Shown: positions 43,878 through 53,884 of the stretch, one piece after another
Layout: every line of letters starts with the position of its first letter
Position numbering within the stretch: position 1 is the stretch's first letter
NCBI GenBank assembly: GCA_019285755.1
Contig: CP079103.1
Location: 2,170,001-2,234,000 of the forward strand
DNA: 64,000 nt
From: Chitinophaga sp. E66
GTDB lineage: Bacteria; Bacteroidota; Bacteroidia; Chitinophagales; Chitinophagaceae
Reading direction: 5' to 3'
The notes under the pieces: model-generated
What the model was told of the DNA's origin: nothing
The model's database searches: none
The model's input: only the letters and a program-made list of their open reading frames with translations
Program-made: the position numbers and the translations under genes

Positions 43878-43906
43878 GGCATTTTTCAACAGAACAGAAT
43901 TGGCAT

Positions 43907-46099
43907 ATGAATGGATTTTCTCCCTGGTATCAGTTTAACAGCCGGCAGGCGGCCGGCGCCCTCTGGAAGCGGCAGACGAGTGAATTTGAATTTGAGGTCA
44001 GGCAGTCTGATGATTCGATGTGGGGCAACGTGTTTGTAAGGCGGCAGCCGGTACTGGCGCTTAGAGCGGCATATTTTCCCGGGACGGGTTTTAAACTGTT
44101 GCATACGGAACCGGGCGGCAATACATTTACCTTGCTGGCGGAGACATCGGTAGGCAGATTCCGGATCGAGATCTCCATGCCCGACCCATCGTATCCGCTG
44201 GTGCGCTGTATTACCCGGCTGACGCCGGGCGCCGACCTGCGAATCCCGTTCTGGCCGCGCGACCTCATGGTATTGCGGGCGCCGGATAAGAAAGAGGCAT
44301 TGCCGGGAAAGCTGTACGTTCAACAGGAAGGCACCCGAACCGGGTGGCTGTTCGGAGGCATCGATTCCACCGACCCCTTCACTTTCCTTTATTTCCAAAA
44401 CCTCACAGCATTAAACGACTATGCGCAAAGGACCAAGACGAGCCTCGGTGATACCGTGGGCGGTAGCTGGCCTGAATTAGGGATGGGCCTTCCGCCATCC
44501 CTGGAAAATGCTTTGCCTGCAGGTAAGGAAATTACAATAGGAGATGCTTTCCTGGGGATTGGATCTGCAGTACCCGAAAGATGAAAATGAACTGGCGGCA
44601 AGGTTCCTGGAAATGACGGGGCGTTTATACCTGCACATACCGTTGCCGCCTACTTCTTATAAGCCATGGCGAAAGATTTTAAAGTACAGTCTCCGGGATC
44701 TGGAAGTAAATTCCGGCTGCTGGTTCCGGGCTGGCGGGCATTCTTATCTGAACGCTTATCTCAGCGATTATGACACGGCGCCGGAAATCATGGTGCAGTT
44801 AGCCGTTTTGCTGCCATTAATGGATTATCAGAAATGGACTGGTGAACAATTAAAGGTCATCACCACTTTGACGGAAGGGCTGCCCGCGTTCTTCGACGAG
44901 AGGATCCATTCTATAGGCCGATGGCTTCCCGCTGCGGCGGATGATAAGCTGGACCGGTCTGAAGAGCATAAAAAGCCCCGCGTGATGGATTCCTGGTATC
45001 TCCACCATCCGCTCGTTAACCTGGCAAGAATGGTTAAAGAGGGGAAGGAAGAAGTGCGGGAAATTCTGATGCAATCCGTAGAATATGCTATTCGTGTCGC
45101 ACATCATTTCAATTATGAGTGGCCGGTGTTTTATCATGTGGATACGCTTGAAAAGATCAAAGAAGAAACAAAACCGGGTGAAGGTGGTGAACATGATGTT
45201 GCGGGGATTTACGCGCACCTGATGCTGTTGGTGCATGAAATCACAAAAGATGAGCGATTTGTAGAAGAAGCTGCCGCCGCTGGCAGGTCAATGGCGAAAA
45301 AGGGGTTTCATATGTTCTATCAGGCAAATGTCACCGCTTTCGGCGCCAAGGCATTATTGCGGCTTTATCTCATTAAAAGGAGGAAGTATTCCTACAACTC
45401 AGCCTGACGGCGCTCGCCTGCCTGATGAGAAATACCGGCTTATGGGATTGCGGTTATGGACATGGAGCCAAACTGGCAACGTTCTTCGTGTTATTCCCCT
45501 GAATGATGCACCTTACGCCGCGGTATATGAAGAACAGGAAGTACTGGCCTCGTTCCATGATTATATTAAAATGGTGAAGGAAGCTGGCCTTCCTGACCAC
45601 ATCACATTGTTACTTTCTGAATACATCCGGTATGTACTGCACCGGGCATCGTTTTACTACCCGCCGCTGATAGACCGGAAGATGATGGTCGAAAAACCGA
45701 AAACGGGAGAGATCGAAAAAGAAGCCTGGATCCCGTTGGAGGACCTGCAGGACGGATGGAAACAATCCGGCGAAGTGGGGCAGGAGGTTTATGGTGCGGG
45801 ATTGCCTTTTACGGTGGTGCCAAGGCACTACAAGGTGCTGAACGATCAGCGTTGCATAGTGTTCGTTGACTATCCTTCGGACGATCCGGAAATCGGCGCA
45901 GACGGCTCAGTTAGTTTCCGCATCACCGGGCATCCCGCGATGTTCTGCCGCATGCGTTTGCTGCCGCTGGATGGCCTGGAATTACCTGATGTTAGGGTAA
46001 TGATAGGGGGAGGTGGCCAAAGGGCAACGCATGGACAACGGCGACCTGGAGTTCGCCTGCCCCGGCGCCTGCACGGTCCGGTTGACATTCTCTAAATAA
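43907..46099 (+). CDS. Large uncharacterised protein, predicted beta-sandwich plus helical toroid
   Basis: About 730 residues with no signal peptide. The first third is beta-rich (FEVRQSDDSMWGNVFVRRQP, VGRFRIEISMPDPSYPLVRC). The middle is helical with paired hydrophobic helices (PEIMVQLAVLLPLMDYQKW, DSWYLHHPLVNLARMVKEG, VAGIYAHLMLLVHEITKDER), like an (alpha/alpha) toroid of glycan-active enzymes. The end is beta again. This order recalls glycosidases or epimerases, but no family signature is clear. Frame breaks lie near 44555, 45385 and 46010. It follows the DsbA-like gene by 29 bases in the stress operon. Confidence 0.6.
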
Positions 46100-46153
46100 A
46101 GCAATTTCATCCACCGGAACTTAGATACGTTTGAGCAATTGAAAAGGTGAAGA

Positions 46154-46183
46154 AAGCGGCTCCCCGGGCGGGAGCCGCTTCTT
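46154..46183. terminator. Bidirectional terminator
   Basis: AAGCGGCTCCC, loop and GGGAGCCGCTT make an 11-bp GC-rich stem, with A- and T-containing flanks, between the convergent genes ending at 46099 and 46201. Confidence 0.85.
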
Positions 46184-46200
46184 TGCTTAATGGGTACGCC

Positions 46201-48408
46201 TCAAAATGAAGCCTGAACCTTCACCACCAGGTTCCTCCCCGGACTGCTGATCCCTGACGCGAAAACGCGGTAATGTGCGTCCAGCAGGTTTTCCAATCCT
46301 GCCTGCACTTTCAGCCAGGGCAGCACCGGATACCGGGCGGAGAGATTGATCGTTGTCCATGCCGGCATACCGGCCGCTGTGGCGTAAACGAGGTTGTCTT
46401 CGCCATTCGGATTGTAATCTTTGCTTTCTTCCAACCATTGAAGAGCAGATAACCTTCCGTTTCCAGTTGCTTCCAGCGGTAAAGCAGCCCTGCTTTGCCG
46501 AAAACCGGCGGAATATGATCCATGGGCATGCGTTCGCCTTTGGCATCGGTATAGCGGCCATGGGTGTAGGTGACATTGCCATATACCCGGAAGTGGTCAA
46601 GCATTTGCCATTGCATCGCCGCCTGGAAGCCGCTGATCGTTGCCTTCGCTTTATTCTGTGCTGCTACTACCGGGGTGGATGCTCCGTTGTAGATCATGGT
46701 TGGCTGGCCATTAAAAAGAAATGCATCCAGCACGATGGCGTTGCGCATCCGGCTGTAAAAGCCATTTACTTCGATGAATAGCCGCTTGCCGAACTGGCGG
46801 GCAATTCCCAGATCGAAGTTCAACGTCTGTTCCGGGCCGAGATCCGGATTAGGGACCACCAGTTGCGTGCCGCCGGCAGATTCGAATACTTTAGCAATGT
46901 CATCGATGTTGGGAGCGCGGTAACCGGTAGCCGCATCCAGCGAGAACTTCGTCTGCGCATCGGGCAGGTAGATGAGGCCGAGGTTGGCGCTCCAGGTCAT
47001 GTGCTGTTGGTTCGCTTCCGTAAAGGGCAGGTGCAGGATGGAGGTGTCAGAGAAAGTGGATCGCAGCGTCGTGTAATTGATACGGAGGCCGTCGTTCAGG
47101 ATCAGTTTGCCGGGAACGATCTTGTACAGGTGCTGAGCGTAGGCGCCAAAGTAATGCATACGGTTGCGGCCGTCGGGATATCGCGTATCCAACCCCGTTT
47201 GTTTCTCTCCAAGCTGTACGTTTTGCCGGAAGGCGGTGGATCGCAGGAAGTTGAACTGGCCGTCACCGCCAACATTCAGTTCATGGCGGCCTTTGCTTTT
47301 GCGGAGGTCGAGGTGGAAAGCGGCTACATCGATGTTTTCTACCCGGTGTTCCCGCTGCGGGTTGCGATAAGCACGTTGCATCCGGCTTTCTTCCACCGAC
47401 TGATAGCTGGCCCCGGCCATCAGCTGATCGAAGAAGCCGTTCAGCCGCGAGGTCTTAAATTGCCAGGCCGCCATAAGCCTGTCTTGCGGGCCATAATACC
47501 ATTCGGCCCAGCGCAGCTTGCCGTTACGGACGTCGGTTAGCCGGTCGTACCGTGGAATGTCGCTGCTGGTTGAATATTGCACGTTGAACAGGTGCTCGCT
47601 GCCTTCCCGGGGCTGCCAGCGGAACTTTTGTAAGAGGTCGTACTGCCGGTAGGCACTCTGGCGCTGGATGCGGTCGTCCGGGTTTGCGACCATGGAATCA
47701 ACGCCATTGATCTGCGTGATATATTGTTTGCGTTTTCCCCATTCTCCATCGTGCCGGTTTCGGTTTGCCCCCATGCGAAGGTCGCCGATGTCGGAGTACG
47801 AGAAAGATGTAAGCGAGGCGAATTTCCTGCCGCCAACGTTCACGTCGGCATGACCGGTAAATTCGTTATATGCGCTGCTGAACCGCCCGGAAATGTTTGT
47901 TTTTGTCTGGTTGAACTGCGGGTCGCGGGTGCGGAAATGGATGACGCCGCCCAGGGCGTCTGACCCATAGATGGTGGAGGCGGGGCCATAGATGATTTCG
48001 ACCTTGTCGGTAATGTCATCGTCTATCGTGATAACGTTTTGAAGGTGGCCCGTCCGGTAAATGGCATTGTTCATCCTGACGCCGTCTATCACGAGGAGGA
48101 TGCGGCTGGCCTCGAAGCCCCTTAATACAGGGCTCCCTCCGCCGAGCTGACTTCTCTGCACAAAGACTTTCCGCTTTGTTCCAGCAGGCCGCCGGTGTTG
48201 TTGGAAAGGGAAGCCCGGATCTCTGGGGCATGCATCACTTCCACCTTCTGGGCAACGTACCGGCTTTTTCTTCGAATTTATTCGCGGTAGCGATGACTTC
48301 GGTGAGCGGGTGAATGGAATCCCTGGCAGGGGGCCTTTCCTGGGCCGCTACCCGGACTGAAAAGACGGCAAGCAGGAGGGTTGATAGTAATTTGTGTTTT
48401 ATTGTCAT
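46201..48408 (-). CDS. TonB-dependent receptor (haem/siderophore-type)
   Basis: About 735 residues without an STN or CarboxypepD domain. Signal peptide MTIKHKLLSTLLLAVFSVRV, a plug (GGGSPVLRGFEASRILLVID, VEIIYGPASTIYGSDALGGV), and a barrel with GYRAPNIDDIAKVFESAGG and a C-terminal aromatic tail VVKVQASF. The GYRAPNIDD block is shared by haemoglobin, haem and siderophore receptors; the ligand cannot be fixed from sequence. Frame breaks lie near 48240, 48165 and 46440. Its upstream leader holds an 11-bp tandem repeat array (48443-48607). Confidence 0.9.
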
Positions 48409-48442
48409 TGGTCGTTTTATATGGGTTTAGATCCGCACAGTT

Positions 48443-48607
48443 ACTACGGTTGTAGTGCGGTATTGCTACTAAGCGATTACTAAGGCACTACGGTTCCAAT
48501 ACAGTTCCTATACGGTTCCACTACGGTTCTAATACGGTTACAATACGGTTACAATACGGTTAGACTACGGTTTTAATACGGTTGCAATACGGTTACAATA
48601 CGGTTAG
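48443..48607. repeat. Phased array of fifteen 11-bp repeats upstream of TonB receptor
   Basis: Eleven consecutive 11-bp units with consensus A[AC]TACGGTTNN fill 48487-48607 exactly (121 bases, no slippage). Four further degenerate units keep the same register at 48443-48486. Units 4-7 and 8-11 of the good block are near copies, so a 44-bp higher-order period is present. The array ends 34 bases before the receptor start at 48408. Eleven bases is about one helical turn, so any bound proteins would lie on one face of the DNA. There are no spacers as in CRISPR and no frame divisible by three. Confidence 0.95.
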
Positions 48608-48682
48608 AAGCAATTTTGCGCACCACCAGGTATTGCAATTTTGGCACAAAAGCGGTATCCGGGTAGGATTAGGACATAAATA

Positions 48683-48705
48683 GCGGGCGCCCCGGGAGCG
48701 CCCGC
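48683..48705 (-). terminator. Hairpin after the T9SS gene (weak terminator)
   Basis: GCGGGCGC (48683-48690) and GCGCCCGC (48698-48705) form an 8-bp GC stem 7 bases past the stop at 48713. There is no T run, so termination may be partial, allowing read-through toward the repeat array and the TonB receptor. Confidence 0.5.
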
Positions 48706-48712
48706 CAAACAT

Positions 48713-51700
48713 TTACCGTTGTATCACGAACCGGGAAGTTTCCCTTCCACCCGGCGTTTCAATCGTCAGTATATACATTCCGTTAGTCAGCATGCTGGTA
48801 TTAAGCTGCCTGGTTGTCTGCTGGATAACGCCGAACTGCAGGAGCCGGCCGTCCATGTTGTGCACCCAGAACTTCACGGGCATTTTGGCGCCCGCCGGCA
48901 GCTGGATGTTGATGTATTGTTGGGCCGGGTTCGGGTACACCCGTACGTTGGCTGCTTTTTCTGCACCGGTAAGGGTGGAATCCGGCACGGCAACGGGCGA
49001 TGGAGCGTAAACGTTGATTTCAGCCGCTGTAGCCCACGCTCCGCCCGCAACGGCAGACAATGTCTTCAGGCGTACGAAGCGGGCGTTACGGGCCGCAAAA
49101 GTGGCAAAGCGTTCACTTTTCCCGCTGGTGCTCCGGTGCCGGTGACTGCGGCGGTGCCCCAGTTTACCCCGTCTGAGCTTGTGTAGATCTCGTACCCGGC
49201 AATGGTACCGTTGGTGCCTGCGTCCTGGCGGGGCAGGTAACCGATGCTGCCGATGGTGGCGCAGGCGCCCAGGTCAATATGCAGTTCGTGGGGGTGAGTA
49301 GGCGTGGTCGTGTACCAGGAAGACGTCCAGAAGGTGCTGGTATTCCCGTCTATCGCATGGATGGCCCGGCCGTTGCTTGCTCCTTCGCCCACGGTTTCTT
49401 CAGACGAGAAATATTTGACCGTCCAGTTGCTCTTTGCGGGAACGGCGCCTCCGCCGCAGGCGGGGGCCGAGATGATATCGAAACGCCATTTCTGGGATGC
49501 GAGGTTCGCATCGGCGCCGATCTGTACGTTCGCGTTATCCGCGTTTGCGCCTCCGGCCACTTCCATGACCTTGGTCAGGTCGTTGGCCACCTGCAATTTA
49601 TAAAGCCCCGCGCCGGCCCCGATGATCTTCCAGCGCTGCGCATTGCCGGTATGCTCGGCGTACATCTGCACGTTGGTGCCATCTGCTGTTCCGTTGGCGT
49701 ATACATCCAGCGCCTTGCCTGCAACGTGCTGCGGTTTTAAATTGTAGTAACCGCCGCCCACATTGATGAGGCGCCAGCGTTGGTAGTTGGCGTTGTTGTC
49801 CGTCAGGATATTGACGTTGGTTTCATCAGCCGTTCCGCCGCCAGCTACGTTCAGGTTTCGCGTGAGGCCATGGCTGGGCTTCAGTTCGTAGATGGCGCTG
49901 TCGATCAGGCCATTGGTGCCGGTGATGGTGATGAAATTGGTTTTCGTCAGGCTGTTGTTGCCCTGGTCGTCTGTTACAGTCAGCGATACATTGTATTGCC
50001 CGGGCGCGCTGTATACTACTTTAGGGTTGCGCGCGGTGGAGGTGGCGGGCGTTCCGCCGGTGAAGGTCCAGCTGTATGCGGCGCTGGTTACCTGTTGTGC
50101 GGAGTTGTTGTAATAACGCACCGTGTCGCCCACGGGCTTGCTCGGCGCGTCTGCGGCAATAAGCGCTTCCGGCGGCGTAGCCTCGTACAGGTCGCTCACC
50201 CATACGCTCCTGTTGGTACCGTTGATGAGCTTGGCGTCTTTATAGTCGATCGCCAGGCGGGTGCAGAAGGTGAGTGCCGGGAGGCCGGTATTGTAAAGCA
50301 CCCAGTCTGCCATTGTATTGTTCCGATAATATACCGCCCGTTTCGTGCCGATATACACGCCGCCATTGGTGCCCCGCTGGTGGATGATCTCCGTTATCTG
50401 TTCGCCGTTCAGAAGGGTAGTGCTGAGATTGGTCCAGCTGGCGCCGCCGTCGGTGGATTTGTACACCTTTTGTCCGTCTGCGGTGGTGTTTACGCGCGCC
50501 ACCCAGATGTGGTCCGGATTGGCGGAGCTGATCGTGATATCGAACGCCACGCCGCTGCTGGAAAGCCCGGCAGGCGTTACATCTGTCCAGCTTGTGCCGC
50601 CATTTACGCTTTTCATTACTTTCTTTACCGTTCCCAGCGTAGCCGCATACATTACGGATGGATTGCGGTAGCCGACTGCGATACAGCCGATCTTTTCCCC
50701 GAAATCGTATACGGAAGAATAGGTAGCTCCATGGTCTGTCGATCTCCACAACGCGTTGCCTTCTCCCAACCAGATGGTATTGTAGTACTGCGCGTCCCAG
50801 ATGATGTCGCTGCTCTGCCCGATGGTATAAGAGCGGTTCGGAAGTTTGCCATTGGGGAGGTCGACAGGCGCCGCGCCGCGGCTGCCGGTCAGCTGCTTCC
50901 GGCCGTAATCGAATACTACGATCCGGTCATTGGCATAAGATACTGCGCCGAGGTAGTTGTCTCCTCCTCCTGTGCTGATCCATCCATCGATGTATGCATT
51001 ATTATCCTTCAGCAAGGTGCCGTTGTGGTAAGTGCCGCCCACCATCACGTTGTTGCCTTCCCAATTTCCTACACCGAATCCCCAGAAGTCGGTCCCTTTG
51101 ATACCCTTCATGCGGATCTGGAAATTGGCGCCGCCATCGTTGCTATAAAAGATGCCGCCGTCGCAGGCGATCCATAGATCGCTGCCATAGAAGCGTATGT
51201 CGTGCAGGTCTGCATGCACGTAGTTTACTTTGTTGGAGTGGCTCCATTTGGCGGGGCAGGTCCAGGTAACGCCGCCGTCTGTGCTTTGCCAGCGGTTCAC
51301 CGCACCGAGCTGTATGTTGTTCGCGTTGGTGGGGCTGACGTCCATGGCCAGATCGTAGTAGTATTGGCCGCCATCGTCTGAACCGTCGTCTGCCCAGGCC
51401 ATGAGGTTCTTATTGGTGGTGGCGTTGGGCACGCCGCCAGGACCGGTACCGCAGCAGGAGAACGTCCAGGTTTCCCCGCTGTCGGTGCTTTTGTAAATGC
51501 CGTACAAGCCGCTGCCCCGTTGGCGGCGCCGGTTGCCAGGGCGTACACGATGTTCGGATTGGCGGCGGTCACAGAGATCTCGGTGCGTTTCTGTTCCTCG
51601 CCGCTGGCGGTGGGATTGGGCCACCCGGTGGTTTTGATGGTCCAGGTGGCGCCGCCGTCGGTGCTTTTATAGAACTCTGTTTTAACACCCGTCTGCCGGA

Positions 51701-52603
51701 TGGCATAGGCGATGGTATTGGCGCCGGGTTTGAATTCGACTTCCTGGAAAATACCGGTCATGACCTGGGTGAAAGTTGCGCCCGCATCCAGCGAACGGTA
51801 AAGCCCTGGTTGGAGGCAACGAAGATCGTGTTATTGAACCCCGGCCGCGACACGATGTCGTTGATCGTATGGTTCACGCTGTTGAAGGTAGCGTCGCCGG
51901 CTTGTGAAAAGCTCGTGCCGCCGTTGGTGGATTTGTAAAGCTTGCTGGCCCCGCCGAAATATACGATATCTGCGTTCGTTGCATCGATCTCTACGCTGAG
52001 GATGCTGCTTACGAGCATGTTGTCGGTAAGGGCCGTCCAGTTGAGGCCTTTGTCGGTAGACTTGAACAGCCCCGCGTTCGCGGTGCCGGCATACAGCACG
52101 TTGGTGTTGCTGAGGGCTTGCTCTACCGTGTATACATGCGCTGCGCCGGCGGCGTAGCTGGTGCCGGAAGCGCCGTTGTCGAAATTAACGGGGCCTACGC
52201 ATGTCCAGTTTGCAACGCCGCTCAATGCCCGCATTTGCGCGGTTTCGGATGAGCGTTGGAGGTAAGCGCGTCCCTGCTGGCGGTCGCGTTCGCTGGGGCC
52301 CTTATCTGGCGGTGCGGAGTAGGGGTTGCGGCTAACTTCGCGCATCCAGCGTTTGTAATACTGCGTGTATTCGTTCTTGACGAACGGATGGGTTTCGTAA
52401 TACTTCTCAAACGCTTCCGTTACTTTTTCAGGATCAGGATTTTCGCCATACATGAGCCTGACCCAGCCAGGCAGGCGCGGATTTGAGGCATTGACCTTCA
52501 TTTCCATGGATTGTGCGGAAGCGGATTGCCATACTGCGGAGAAGAGAAATGCGGCCAGGATGAGGGCCGGTAATGGGAAAGACAAGGTGTGGCGCGTTCG
52601 CAT
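48713..52603 (-). CDS. Giant T9SS-secreted BNR/PKD/ricin/F5-8C protein
   Basis: About 1295 residues. Signal peptide (MRTRHTLSFPLPALILAAFL), then many sialidase-like BNR repeats with Asp boxes (STDKGLNWT, STDGGATWT, STDGGVTWT), a PKD domain (NPKVVYSAPGQYNVSLTVTD), a ricin-type lectin domain (GKALDVYANGTADGTNVQMY with QRW motifs), an F5/8-type-C discoidin domain (RAIHAIDGNTSTFWTSSWY), and a type IX secretion C-terminal domain (VRVYPNPAQQYINIQL, SMLTNGMYILTIETPGG). It would be exported through the gliding-type system and attached or released at the surface. An in-frame ATG at 52630 is an alternative start. Frame breaks lie near 51815, 51530 and 49120. Likely a glycan-binding or glycan-degrading surface protein. 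Confidence 0.92.
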
Positions 52604-52853
52604 AGAACGGCCCAGGGCTTTGTAGACCATGAGGGTTTGTATTAATTGGTTGATGAATGCTTATCGTTATCTACAAACACGTCCAGGGTTCATGTGCAAA
52701 AGGGTATATCACAATTAACGTGGTCCGACAGGGTTCAGCTAGGTTGACATGAGGCCTCGGAAGTAAAGTACCCCGATCACTGCGATGCGGCGTTGTACCA
52801 GATTACGTTTTACATTCCGGTTACATTGCCCGGAAAGGATGCAAACTTATTTG

Positions 52854-53757
52854 TCAGCCTTCCGTTTTGACCGGCATACCCTTTCCGGGGTATCCGGCAT
52901 CGGCATAAGCGCGGCGGTAGGCGAGGGGCTGTAAGAAGTAATGTCGCGGAACTGCCGGTTAAAGTTTGATAGGGTCTGGAAACCACTTTCATAGGCGATC
53001 TGCGCTACGTCGAGGCGTTTCTCCAAAAGGAGCTTGCAGGCATAGCCGATGCGGATTTCGCTGAGGAAGTCAGAGAAGGTCTTGTTGGCATGGGTGCGGA
53101 AATAGCGGCTGAAGGAGCTGGGGTCATGTTTGCGAGCGCAGCGGCAGCCTCCAGGCTGATCTTTTCCCGGAAGTTTTGCATTACATATGCATGAACGTTA
53201 TTCATGCGTTCCGTATCCTCGGCCTTCATGGCGTTGGTATACCCGGCGCCGGCCAGCAGGTGGTAAGATTCTGTGCCGGATAAGAAGTGGAGTAATTGCA
53301 GGAGGCCCAGTACCCGTTCAAAGTCGCGCAGGAATGGCAGTTCTTTCATCTGCCGGGCGGCTTCCTGCTGTGCCGCACCGGTAAAGCGAATTCCGCGGCC
53401 GGACCGTTGAAGCAGTTGCCGGATGCGCAGGGATTCGTTCTTGGACAGGAGACCCTGGCCCAGGAGGTCGTCATGGAAATAGATAACCACCCCCTCCGTC
53501 TGCCGGGAGCGGTCGCCCTCGAAATATTCGGGATCGCTGCGCCAGAGGTGCGGCAGGTCCGGCCCTGTGAATACGAGGTCTCCCGGCGCAAAGGGCTCCA
53601 CATGGTCGCCGATAAAGCGCGTGCCGGTGCCCTGTAATACGACGAATAGCTGGTATTCAGCATGGAAATGCCAGTTGTGGTCGAAGTGCGGCGCCCGGAG
53701 GTGCTGTACTGCAAAGGCACTGTCGGGCGATATGCGGGCTTTCTGAACGGCTTTCAT
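52854..53757 (-). CDS. AraC-family transcriptional regulator with cupin domain
   Basis: About 300 residues: an N-terminal cupin (HFDHNWHFHAEYQLFVVLQG, FAPGDLVFTGPDLPHLW) that would bind a sugar-like effector, and a C-terminal AraC double helix-turn-helix (SRYFRTHANKTFSDFLSEIR, LDVAQIAYESGFQTLSNFNR). Frame breaks lie near 53130 and 52938; the corrected end reads YSPLAYRRAYADAGYPGKGM. It is divergent from the ThuA-fusion gene at 53885 (127 bases apart), which with the epimerase and Gfo/Idh genes is the likely target. Confidence 0.9.
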
Positions 53758-53884
53758 GGTACCTTTTATTTGTCCTGATTAATGAGTAAAGGCTATTTTC
53801 ATGACAAAATACAGTCTGAATCCGACAATATCGAGGAATGAGTACTTTTTTAAAATTGCAATTTGGGATTCAATTACGACAGTC

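Noticed and set aside
48443..48607. CRISPR array
   Set aside because: The units are 11 bp and contiguous with no unique spacers, and no cas gene is present.
49780..51177. A 465-codon open frame on the plus strand inside the T9SS gene
   Set aside because: It lies antisense to clear BNR repeats and has repetitive, valine- and glycine-rich content from reverse-complement codon bias, with no domain or signal.
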